Shown here one piece after another: positions 38,163 through 48,603 of a DNA stretch of 64,000 nucleotides (position 1 is the first letter of the stretch; each line of letters begins with the position of its first letter). The stretch comes from Gyromitra esculenta (Eukaryota > Ascomycota > Pezizomycetes > Pezizales > Discinaceae): the NCBI GenBank assembly GCA_038503075.1, contig JBCAML010000007.1, positions 1,798,001 through 1,862,000 of the forward strand, given 5' to 3'. The position numbers were made by a program, and so were the translations under genes. A model generated the notes under the pieces. That model had not been told where the DNA came from, made no database searches, and saw nothing but the letters and a program-made list of their open reading frames with translations.

Positions 38163-39165
38163 ATGGGTAATGAGAAACGCTACCGAAACCAGGCTATGGG
38201 ACAGATAAATGTTCCGAATAGCAACCCAAAGACACCCCTAGAAACCGTAAAAGCCTCAAAAGATCGTATGAGTACTAGCAATCAAGCCAGCAGTCTTCGA
38301 GAGCGGACGGTTGCATTTAGGTTCGATGGGAGATACAGCTTCCGCCTGGAGAGACTACGTGAGAGTGTTGAGAATGTGGAATCTTTGCAGGACATTAGCT
38401 ACCGAAAAGAACTACATCAGGGCAAAAAAAGGATCATTGAAGTTTCTAAGCATTCTCTTCCATCTGCGAGATACCCTCCGCAAGAAAACAAACACGTCAA
38501 TTGCATTTGCAAAATATTAAACGATGACGGAATATACGAAGATCCGTGGCTTAAATGTCAACACTGCGAGTCTTGGCAAAGGCCGTCATGCGTCAGGTTC
38601 GAGCGAAATGAGGCCGCGAGGTCTGCACTCGTTTGTGAAAACTGCCTTACACCCTCAGTAAGATGGACTGCTGTCAACGATGACGCTCTATCTTCGTTGG
38701 ATATAAGTAAGGGGTTGAGTGCTGCGCTTTCGCTGCCAAGAAAGGTATTTCTATTCGAGCTATTTATGACGCTGGCGCGAAGTTGGAGGAAAGATATTTA
38801 CTTGCTATACCTATTCTTGGTAGTATCTTAAGGAACCGGTACCAACTCCAAGTTACGAAACCGTCGTACCCCGGCCGATCCCATTTTACTCAACCCTGAG
38901 CCGAAGTAGAAGCTCCAACACATTCCTCAAAGACCTTAGATTGAGAATGCTCGAAGGACACGTCACTAGTAAGCGGTCTAGGCAGGAATTCCCAGTGGCT
39001 AGATGCAGTCGAAGAGTATTGTTTAGGGCTCTCAGGCAACCCATGAAAGAGAAATGGCGAAAAAAGGTGAAGATGAACAGTTTGAAGATTAGTAATATTA
39101 GAGATTCTGTGAAACAGTTGATTATAGGGCTAGCGAGCAAGGGTAGTAATGTTGAAGCAAAATAG
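38163..39165 (+). CDS. protein with degenerate PHD finger
   Basis: Two exons, 38163-38744 and 38833-39165, joined in phase 0 by an 88-nt intron (GTATTT donor, TTAAG acceptor), giving 304 aa. The start has a good CCATGGG context. Residues 112-161 have PHD-finger spacing: Cys114, Cys116, Cys132, Cys135, Cys143, Cys158 and Cys161 with the typical WQ before the fifth ligand. The position that should be the zinc-binding His is Arg140. PHD fingers read histone H3 tails in chromatin complexes; whether this one still folds around two zinc ions is doubtful. The C-terminal exon is basic (KEKWRKKVKMNSLK), compatible with nuclear location. Without splicing the first exon would add 28 hydrophobic residues and stop at 38831. 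Family beyond PHD is unknown. Confidence 0.72.
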
Positions 39166-39354
39166 CTCAGCTCATATAAGGAGGAAACTAACATCTGCGT
39201 GGTGATGGTATTTCTTTGAATTACTTTATCTTGCGAGCCGTCTAGCTTAAGATTCAGCCGAGGATGGATTTAGGGTTAGGGTTAAATTTACCGGAACTCA
39301 CCTCCACCAGACTATCCCAGAACCAGCTAATCTAGTGGGCGTGGTTCTAAAAGG
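39166..39354. other. spacer with telomere-like repeats
   Basis: It holds two tandem TTAGGG-like units at about 39270-39285, just left of the MITE. Nothing else is visible. Confidence 0.4.
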
Positions 39355-39646
39355 TACCGCGCGTGCGTAGACAGTCGCGCATACGCGTCAGTCACTCACT
39401 CTTTTAGTACATGGGTGTTTTGGGAATCCCACACTATTGTGGCTGGTTAAAAAACTGTTGTTTCAAAAGTTGTCTCAGGTAGCTTCCCGGTTTGTACCTT
39501 AATGACGTCTCACTAACGTACCCCAAGTCTAATGATATAAATATTTTCCTATTTCAATATCCAGTAAAACTTCATTAGCCAATCAATATTTTTCCCAAAA
39601 AGTGAGTGGCTGACCCGTATGCGCGACTGTCTACGCACGCGCGGTA
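39355..39646. mobile_element. 288-bp MITE with TA target duplication
   Basis: The element is 39357-39644, flanked by TA on both sides. It has terminal inverted repeats starting CCGCGCGTGCGTAGACAG. The first 29 bp of the two ends match perfectly and the pairing extends to about 47 bp with only three mismatches. The interior (about 190 bp) is AT-rich and has no coding potential. TA duplication and long TIRs fit a non-autonomous Tc1/mariner-type element. An autonomous partner is not in this window. Confidence 0.88.
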
Positions 39647-40936
39647 GATCAAACTAAGGTGATAAGGAACGCTCTTGGCGCCGGGTTAGGGTTTTCGGTA
39701 AACATATAAGTCTATAGGCGCTTCATAGCAATTTATTCATTCTTGTAGCTACCTGGTGGACTCTTTATGAATATATTCTATACCTTTTTTTCCGTTAAGC
39801 TTGTATTTCTAGGTCCCGAGCCATAAGACTCAAATTACCATCATTGTTCTAGTGTCTTCGTGTACTTTTCTTCAAAATCACGCCCTAACGAGACACCAAG
39901 AGCGTGCCATATCACCTTAGTTTCATCCCTCTAGATTACCGGAATCATACACATAACTTTCCCAGAGAGTGCTTGCTAACAAAGCCTAAATACTTTTAAA
40001 TTTGCCTCCATGCATTTTCTAGCTAAGTGGAGGAAATTTCGTAGGTTTATACGATATGATATTGTTGGAGAATGCGGGAGTAAGTCAGGATGACTACTGT
40101 ACTCATTCGAGAACTATACAACTCCTTTACTCCTACATTCAAAAATGCCTACGTACTCTATATACGAATACTGTAGCAATTGTACGGCTGGATAGCGAAT
40201 TCGAATACGGCATGTAGCTAGCAAGGGTCAAGGCTTGGCAAGGACTATGGATGCTTGGCTTTTGTACAGTACGTGTACCTTTCTGGTATTTCTGTACTCG
40301 CCCAAGCCTGGTCCCCCTGTTCGCTGTTGGCGAATTCGAACCCGCTAGGTATCCGATTACGCCACCCTGTACTATAGTTGAATAGATAACGTATCCTGCG
40401 TGTTCGCAAGACTATGGTGAGGTCTAACCCCGGGAAGACTATTCACACTTGTCCTAAATCTTGTCTATAACCACATGTAGCTGATTTCTCGTTTCACTTT
40501 AATCTTGTAATTATATAAGATACAATAGTTAACGAGAAATAGACAGACATTTCCCTTATGGGGTGTTATCATGTCCTTGAATGAGGTTGACATTGAAGAT
40601 TGGCTTAGATGGTTGGTACTGAAGTTTTTCGATTTATCGAAATTAACAGTTACCGTTGCCACACGATCGTTCGATGACGCTGTGCGCTGCCACACCAACC
40701 ATGCGTAACCTTGGCTGTTTCGTCGCCCGGTTTAAGTTCACAAAGTCGAAGAGAGAAAAAGGCCCATAACCATCACAATTTCGTCGAGTTCAGCTTAGAT
40801 CCAGGATTTAGCTTCTCAGGAACGCGTCAGCCGAAAAGGAGTTTGAAGATTTGTTATAAGCATAACACCCCAACCAAACTAAGCAGCATCCACAAAACTC
40901 AAAACATTAATTTTATCATAGCTAGAGGCGTTAGAC
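39647..40936. other. intergenic region upstream of sterol glucosyltransferase
   Basis: It contains another telomere-like GGTTAGGG unit near 39683, and a region at about 40280-40380 with a tRNA B-box-like GGGTTCGAATTC on the minus strand but no complete tRNA. The last few hundred bases are the promoter region of the glucosyltransferase. No gene is supported. Confidence 0.5.
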
Positions 40937-43900
40937 ATGTCGGATAGCAAAACTCCCCAACGCCAGACCCCGCCTCCGATCTCCCCCCAAGAACATTTCC
41001 CCACTTCCCCACCACAAAACCATCAGTATCAGCCATATTCACCGATTGATGGCGCACAAAATATTCCACCACCAGCCTATTCCCCACTCCCTTCAATCGA
41101 TTTCTCTGGAGCGGCTGGTCCAGATGTCAGGCCCGATGATCATACCAGAGCGGGGAGCAGCAATGTACCTACAGATGACAATATGCCAACCAGTACTCTG
41201 GTGGAAGAGGATGGGCCAGGATCACAGCCGCCACCGGCATATACAGAGAATTATGGAGAACTCGATATAACTCAAGATGGAATGGAGACGCGGGCTCGAA
41301 TTGCTGGTTTGTATCTCTCAAGTAGTGATCAATAGCTACTCTAGGATTTTTAACTAATTTTCCAACATAGAGGATGGCCGAGTCGACATCAGCATCAACC
41401 AAAAAACCAAGCACCTCTCCTCACTTCTTGCACCTGCAATGCGTGGTCAGTTTCAGCTAGCCAGAGAAGCAGTGGAACGTGGAAAACAGGCCGAAAAATC
41501 CGGCAAACCACCTCCAGTGGCAGAATTCGGTGTTCCTGAGTTTGCAAGGGATGTCCCTCCTCTGAATATTGTGATACAGATCATAGGAAGTAGAGGAGAC
41601 GTGCAGCCGTTCATTGCTCTTGGCCAGATTTTAAAGAATCGATATCAACATAGGGTTAGGGTTGCAACTCATCCAACGTTTAAAGGATTTGTGGAGGAGA
41701 ATGGCTTGGAGTTCTTCTCGGTCGGTGGTGATCCGGCGGAACTAGTAAGTCTTTCATTCCGATTTATCGGGTTGCATTAGAATGGATGGCTTGTCCTGGG
41801 TATTTATTGGATACGATGGCTAACCTTTGAAATAGATGGCATTTATGGTTAAGAACCCTGGTTTGATGCCAGGGCTTGATAGTTTGAAGAGCGGAGATGT
41901 TAGTAAGCGGAGAAAAGGAATGTGGGAAATTCTTTTGGGATGCTGGAGAGCGTGTGAGTGTTTCCTCATGATATTTCCACCGGAACAAAACTTATAGTTC
42001 TAGGTATCGAACCAGGAGATGGCACATCATATACCCCCGATCTTGCTGGAGGGGGGGACGCAGCCAACAAACCATTTATAGCGGATGCGATTATTGCAAA
42101 TCCGCCAAGTTTTGGCCATATCCACTGTGCAGAGAAACTGGGCATACCGCTACACTTAATGTTCACGTATGTTTTATGCCCAGTCACCCAATAATCGCCA
42201 TATATGGTACTTCTTGAACCCCTAATTTTATTTCGAGACTAATATTCATAATATTAGCATGCCCTGGTCTCCAACTACTGCGTTTCCCCACCCACTCGCC
42301 AACGTGCAAAGCTCTAATGCTGAGAGCGGAGTGACAAACTTTCTCAGTTATGTTCTTGTCGACATGATGACATGGCAAGGGCACGTATTATCACTGAAAT
42401 TACACAAAGCTACAATAATTTAAAACTACTCAATACTAATGTTGATACGACAAATAGTTTAGGCGATCTTGTCAATCGTTTCCGCGAAAAAAAACTTGGC
42501 CTCGATCCTGTCAGTACAATGTGGGCCCCTGGCATCATCTCCCGTCTTGCCGTTCCACATACCTATTGCTGGTCTCCAGCCCTCATCCCGAAACCACTCG
42601 ACTGGCCCGCGCAGATCTCAATTAGCGGATTCTTCTTCCTCTCACTTGCAAACTCGTATACACCGCCCCCAGACCTTGCTTATTTCCTGGAATCCGGGCC
42701 GCCACCTGTATATATTGGCTTTGGCTCCATTGTGGTCGATGATCCAAATGCACTTACAACACTCATTTTCGAAGCGGTTCGCAAAGTCGGTGTCCGCGCA
42801 CTTGTATCAAAAGGCTGGGGAGGTCTCGGAGGAGAGGAACTGGAATTACCACCCGACGTCATGATGCTAGGGAACTGCCCTCACGACTGGCTCTTCCCCC
42901 GGTGTGCAGCAGTCGTACACCATGGGGGAGCAGGCACCACCGCTGCCGGTATACGCTGCGGAAAGCCAACTGTTATTGTCCCATTCTTTGGAGATCAGCC
43001 TTTCTGGGGAGCTATGGTAGCTAAAGCGGGTGCAGGGCCTGAGCCCACTCCATTTAAAAAGCTCACAGCAGAAATATTGGCGGAAAGTATCGGTATAGCG
43101 CTGAGTCCCGAAACGCAAGAGAGAGCCCAGGAGCTTGGAGCAAGTATTGCCCATGAGAATGGTGCCGAGGTGGGAGCAAAGACTTTTCTAGGGGGGTTGG
43201 CGGGTGATCCGGGGGCAGGTGGGATCCACAGGTGTGTTATTTATCCAAACCGACCAGCGGTTTGGAGGGTTCGTGGGACCGAAGCAAATTTGAGTAGCTT
43301 TGCGGCTAGCGTGCTGGTCGCGAGCGGAGATGTTGAAGGCGGATGGCAAGGCATGAGATTATGTCGGCATAAAGAGTGGGAAACCGATCTGGAACCATAC
43401 GAGCCAATTAGTGGAGCTGCTGGAGCGCTTTTGGGAACAGTTGGGAGTATTATGATGGGGGTGGGTGATTTTCCAAAGGAAATATTTCGAGGCGCAAGGG
43501 GAGCGATAAATGGGGACCCTTTACAGGCGGGAGAATCGTCATCTGCAGGCGCTTCTTCTGGAACTCAAAAGGAAGGCAGCCAGAAAAGTACTTCTGGCAA
43601 CGAGAATACGCCTACTGGACAAACTTCGGCAAGTGGGGAGGCTTCTGGTAGCGAAAGCGTATCTCGAGGAAGGACTTCAGCTGGACGGGGCAGAGGGGCT
43701 AGGGGTCTTAGCAGCTCCGGCTTCGGTCTTGACAAGTTTGATACATATATGGGAGCCGGTAAAGGTGTTTCTAGGATTGTAAGTGCAGGATTGAAATGTG
43801 AGGGCTCTCCTCCTAGGTCTGTTCACATTCTCAGAAAGGGCTAAATTTTTACTAGCACCGATGGATTTTACACTCAGCCTTGCTCAAGGTTTTCATAATG

Positions 43901-45254
43901 CACCAAAATTATATGGTGACGAAGTAAGACCAACCCAAAAAGTTACAGGCTTTCAGAGTGGGTTAAAAGCCGCCGGAAAAGGACTGTCACTTGGAATCTA
44001 TGACGGAGTTTCTGGGCTTGTCACACAACCCATAAAAGGTGCGAGGGAAGGTGGGGCTTCAGGTTTCATCAAAGGAGTCGGAAAAGGCATTGGTGGTGTA
44101 GTACTCAAAGGGGGGGCGGGTACGTTGAGTAGCTTTCATTTCGGTGATAGTAAAATCAATTTACTAATTTTTGTTTAATAGCCATTTGGTCGATTCCCGG
44201 ATATACAATGAAGGGTATTCATAGGGAGATCCAAAAATTGCAAGCATCAGATGTTGACAAACACATACTCAATTCGAGAATTGCGGTCTCTGAGGCGGAA
44301 TACCAACAGAGTTCTGCTCAAGAGCAACAAGCTGTCTTGGCACGATGGCATGAGTTGCAGCATGACAGCACCAGAAAACCAACGAAAAAAGACATCTTCG
44401 GCGACGAGATCTTGAATTTTCGAACTAATCCAAAAGATAAAACTCAAGACAAGGATCCCAAAGGCTATGTCCGGACATCGGAGACAAAAATTATCTCACC
44501 AATTCCAAAGAGCGCAGCTACCGCGTACGCCCCCGGTGTTCTACAGCATGTAGCGTCTTTCAACAACCATGAACTCGAAAAAGCGATACAGGAATCCGTC
44601 AAGGTCACATCAAAAGGGAATCCGGAAGAAGACAGGGCGGTTGAACGAGCAATTAGATCGAGCGTCTCAGAGATACAATACGCTGCCAAAAATCACCCCA
44701 TTGAGAATCTTGATGATGAAGAAGAAGCATTTCAGCGGGCTATTAGGGCTTCAATGGAAGAAGCTAATAGGGGACAAAATACTAGCGCAGGGGTAGAGCC
44801 CGAAGTACTGGAACGTGTAGGAAAGACAGAAGGAGCAACTGCAGGTAGTTGGTTAACAGACGATCCGGAGCTGGAACAAGCTCTACATAAGAGTTTAATT
44901 GATCAAGGGGTTCCCCCGAGCCGCGTCGAGGATCACGAACTCGAGCAGGCTTTAAGGGAGAGTAGTAAGTACGTAGGAGTTCATGAGCCAGACGGTGAAG
45001 ATGAACTCGAGAGAGCTATGAGAGAAAGCAGGAGGTACCAAAAGTCACCAGAGACAAACGCCGAGCTACCTGAAGAATACGACGAGGAACTATTAAAGGC
45101 CATTGAGGAAAGTAAGAGACTTGATCAAGAGGCGGGGGAGAAAAGACGTGCTGAAGAACGGGCCGTGATGGAATACGTTATGAGAGCAAGCTTGGAAGAG
45201 CAGGAGTACCGAGCGAGACAGAATCACAGTAGTGAATGGGGTTCGAGGGCGTAA
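40937..45254 (+). CDS. sterol 3-beta-glucosyltransferase with C-terminal ubiquitin-interacting motif array
   Basis: Transfers glucose from UDP-glucose to the sterol 3-hydroxyl at membranes. Eight exons: 40937-41306, 41371-41744, 41836-41953, 42004-42166, 42258-42380, 42458-43797, 43856-44119 and 44182-45254, giving 1274 aa. Residues 1-120 are Pro-rich. The GT28-like N-terminal domain starts at about 190 ([15 protein letters not shown]). The donor-site motif [11 protein letters not shown] lies near 536, followed by DQPFWG. Residues about 830-910 ([20 protein letters not shown]) resemble the C-terminal part of VPS13/ATG2. The last about 230 residues carry seven UIM-like motifs (pattern L-x-x-A-I/L/M-x-x-S within acidic context) from about residue 1048, plus a degenerate eighth. 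No PH or GRAM domain is present, unlike Atg26. Intron 5 appears to be GC-AG: it starts GCACGT, has a CTAAT branch, and is required to give the conserved WQGLGD. Confidence 0.94.
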
Positions 45255-46833
45255 ATACTCTCAAGGTATAGATGGCCCGAGAGATTTACTTTTTCGAGGT
45301 GGATTATTTCTTCAACGATTTTCAGCTCTATTTTGTTGTATCGTGTGATATGGATGTTCATGTAAAACTAGAGTACTACAGTCAAATTTCTTTCTCAACC
45401 CCTTTTATTTACCTTTATTATTTACCTGATTCAATTTTAACCAACTCTCCCTTCTCTCAATTCACTTTCCTATCTAATTTACCCCCACACGACTGAGTGT
45501 TTGTATGGCACGATACATAGGCAAACAAGTCCCGAGACCCCGAAAGGTGATTCTGGCTATATTCGTGGCCATAGCTTTTGTAGATCATGATTTAACTTCC
45601 TGAGCAAACTGATTGCATCGGATCGGAGATTTAAAATAGATCTTCGCCTAGCTAGGCTGAAATTAACCCCAGAGCCTGATCTTCGGATCTTGAAGACTCG
45701 CTTCTCCGCCTACGTAACCCCATATTGCTGCTGAATTAGATCCCACTTGATCCTGCAATGAAACTAGTGGTATGGGTTTGGGCTTGTGGCCTTGGCAACG
45801 ACTTTTCGACATATTCTTGGTCATATAGAGACCCCGGGCACCAGTATCCGGGTAGATATTGACAGGGCTCTTGCATCGCTAAGAAACCCACCTTTGGTAA
45901 CATAGGTACAAGAGTTGGTCCGGGGGGAATGAAGTTGGAACGTCAGCCACAGTAACCAAGGCGCAATAGTCCACCTTCAGTATCCTAGCCGTTCCACCTT
46001 CATCCCCATACGCCTGTATCAATTACAAGTGCATGTGTTCGTTCCCTGACATATTCAATTCCCCATCTGGGGTTTGCTGCTACCCCGTGGGAACCCCGTA
46101 GTTTTAGAAGCTTCTAGAACATGACCGCAAGCGAGCATCTGCATGAAGGAAAATCCCCCAGATTCTGACAGCTGCAGTCGTGCATCTTCCATCACTGTCT
46201 CAAGTATCGCTGGAAAGGGTAATGTTGAGTGGACCTACTTCATACGGCGCAAGGAGTGTCTCCAGGCTGTATTAGATATCCCTGATTTATCAAAGGTTTC
46301 ATATATATCTGCCAACCCACAACAAATCTGGCATCCTCTAAAAGTCTACGAATGATATTTAGTGTTACATTCAATAGTACTCACTTCGGTTTCTACTATT
46401 TGTTCTACAAAAAGGCGTTCTAATTGCCTCACACTCATCTATACGCTACGGCTGGCCAATTCATCTTAAACCGAATACGTAGTCACTATCAACATCGGAA
46501 TATCGGACTATACCTCGGAGCTTCCCATAAGTTCCCACTCTGCTTTCCCGTACCGGTGTTGCGTAGATTGTAACAAATGACGATAACCCTATCGCGTTTT
46601 GACCCACCATTACTCTTAAGGGAGTGGTAAGCCATACTTTCTTTTGAAGGAAGTCCCCGTTCGCATATTCGAATTCTTAGTTTCATTTCTCTATTCCCTC
46701 CTCCTTTCTCTATTCCCTTCTCCTTTCTCTTCCCTCTTTTCTTTATTTTCGGTGAGTTTTTCTTTCGAAATCTATTGGCGTTTGGTACTAGGGGACGTAA
46801 ATATATTCTTTCCACCGTGACGGCACTTCTCGT
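45255..46833. other. intergenic region with CT-rich promoter tract
   Basis: No gene is supported. From about 46680 to 46755 there is a long pyrimidine tract (repeated CTCCTTTCTCTTCC-type sequence), about 80-150 bp before the next start, typical of fungal promoters. A short plus frame at 46143-46355 has no domain. Confidence 0.55.
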
Positions 46834-48018
46834 ATGCCACCGATTGTGGCGACTCGGTTTTTACAATGGACTGGTTTCCACAAAATACAATCTCTTTCAA
46901 TCATACATCTCTCTCAGATTTCACAACCAGCCCTTCCAGTTGCCCCAAGAGCCAATAACATTCTCTACCCTCGACAAGACTCTGGAGATGGAGAAGGTCT
47001 TACACGCGGATTTCCAGTTACCAGCAATTCCGAAACCACGCTAAGGCCCCCGAACCCATACAATAGGTCGCCTATACCTGGACTCAACCGTTCTCTATTC
47101 ATCGTCGTAATTGTTTCTGGCGTGGTTGTCCTCGCTCTGGCTATCTTTATTCCAGTATGTTGCTGGCGACGCCGGAAGCGCAATAGGCTAAGGAAGTGCG
47201 GGCAACCAAGAGGAGGAGATTTTGAGATGACTGGTTTTGGAGTGAATACCCAACTTGAGCAGACCCACGACGCCCCACGACCAGATTCAACCACGCTGCC
47301 AATCCAGGGGATGTTAATGCAGGTTCCTCCTGCGCGGACATTATCGATAGCAGAGGGAGATACGGAAAGCTCACCAGAAGAGATATTGAATAAATTTAGT
47401 AATGGAAGTGGGAGGGTTTCACACCATCAACGATTAGAGTCGAAGGATAGTGAAAGAAGTAGGATAACCTGGGACAACGATATCGGGATAGCAACGTCGC
47501 CTACAACCCAAACCTGGTCCAGACCATCAAACTATCAAGACCGTTCCAGGCCTATATCAGCTCTTGGCCCTGCCTCCCCACCTCTAGCAATCCTTCGATC
47601 TCCGACTGTTGCATCATTCAATTTTAATCCAGTGGGAAGGCTTTGCTCACCCACGGTTGCTTCGCTCGTTTCAAATCCTCGAACAGTAATTCAATCTCCT
47701 ACGGCTTCTTCATTTACCTCCAACCCATCTCAAATTTCTACAGCGGCTAAGGCAAAACAACCTATACGGCATTCCAAGCCAACTTTTAAATCTTCTTCGA
47801 TGAAAAGCAAAAAGCTACGGAAAAAAACTCGCCCAAAATGTAAAAAGGCACCTACGCCAAGATCAACTGCCGATCCTCCAGCATCGATTTTTGGCGGGTT
47901 TGGTAGAGCAAGTGCTGGGAGTATGAGCAACTGGGCCACGTGGTACCGATGGGAGAGTAGTAGTGATGAAGAAGGAGATACGATAGTAAGGAATTCGAGA
48001 AGGAAACGAAACACATGA
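46834..48018 (+). CDS. single-pass membrane protein with disordered cytoplasmic tail, unknown function
   Basis: Single exon of 394 aa. Not recognised as a named family. A short N-terminal region of about 85 residues precedes one clear transmembrane helix (SLFIVVIVSGVVVLALAIFI, about residues 87-106), followed directly by the stop-transfer patch CCWRRRKRNR. The tail of about 280 residues is Ser/Pro/Thr-rich and ends in a basic segment (KKLRKKTRPKCKK) and NSRRKRNT. It holds three imperfect repeats of the form SPT-V/A-ASF--NP (about residues 252-298). The positive-inside rule predicts the tail in the cytoplasm. The topology resembles fungal mid2-like or receptor-like single-pass proteins, but the short outer part lacks a recognisable domain or a long Ser/Thr mucin region. 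A pyrimidine-rich promoter tract supports the start. Confidence 0.75.
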   Translation: MPPIVATRFLQWTGFHKIQSLSIIHLSQISQPALPVAPRANNILYPRQDSGDGEGLTRGFPVTSNSETTLRPPNPYNRSPIPGLNRSLFIVVIVSGVVVLALAIFIPVCCWRRRKRNRLRKCGQPRGGDFEMTGFGVNTQLEQTHDAPRPDSTTLPIQGMLMQVPPARTLSIAEGDTESSPEEILNKFSNGSGRVSHHQRLESKDSERSRITWDNDIGIATSPTTQTWSRPSNYQDRSRPISALGPASPPLAILRSPTVASFNFNPVGRLCSPTVASLVSNPRTVIQSPTASSFTSNPSQISTAAKAKQPIRHSKPTFKSSSMKSKKLRKKTRPKCKKAPTPRSTADPPASIFGGFGRASAGSMSNWATWYRWESSSDEEGDTIVRNSRRKRNT

Positions 48019-48461
48019 AATGAATTAGACAAGAACTAGGTTCTGCAAAATGTACAGCGAGATCATTTGGCGTATCTTGGTCTTCCAAAGCTCGACTTTA
48101 GTGTTAGAGAAGGTACATTCCCTATCGTATAATACAGTTGGTCCACTTACTGATAATAATGAAGATTTTAGGTTACACCCAACATTCGTCAATTTCTTTT
48201 ACCTTTTATTCATAGATATAGAGGACCATGCCTTATGGAGTTTTCGATATAATATCAGTGCTTGTGTAACTATACAACTGTATGTAGTGTGATATTCAAC
48301 ATGTAGCATTAATCGTAGTTTTTATTATTATTAATTCAACACTGCATAATATCATAGCACCACAGTGTTCTTTGTCTAATAGTATTAAACTTAGATTCGT
48401 TATGTATTTTTCTCTAGTTACCTGTAGTTTGGGTTTTGGCATTGAAATCTGGAAGATACAT
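48019..48461. other. gene-free 3' flank
   Basis: 3' flank of the membrane protein gene, AT-rich, with an ACATGTAG octamer at 48299 and TTATTATTATTA near 48320. No gene is seen. Confidence 0.5.
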
Positions 48462-48603
48462 GTATCGGACCTGTCTCGTGCCCAGCCTATTCTTCCATAA
48501 TTCTTTGTTTATTGCACATACAGTTATGACCAAATACCGCGCGAACGTGAGGAACGAACCTTAGCGCCAAGAATTCACGTCTGGGCACGAGACAGGTATC
48601 GGA
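48462..48603. mobile_element. 127-bp foldback/MITE with 7-8 bp target duplication
   Basis: The element is 48470-48596. Ends are inverted repeats CCTGTCTCGTGCCCAG / CTGGGCACGAGACAGG, perfect over 16 bp. It is flanked by the direct repeat TATCGGA (GTATCGGA if the last G is shared). An 8-bp duplication would fit a hAT-type element. The interior has no coding potential. Confidence 0.75.

Noticed and set aside
40280..40380. tRNA-like segment on the minus strand with GTGGCGTAATCGG and GGGTTCGAATTC boxes
   Set aside because: The A-box and B-box-like motifs are only about 22 nt apart, there is no room for an anticodon arm, and no acceptor stem pairs. At most it is a decayed tRNA-derived fragment.
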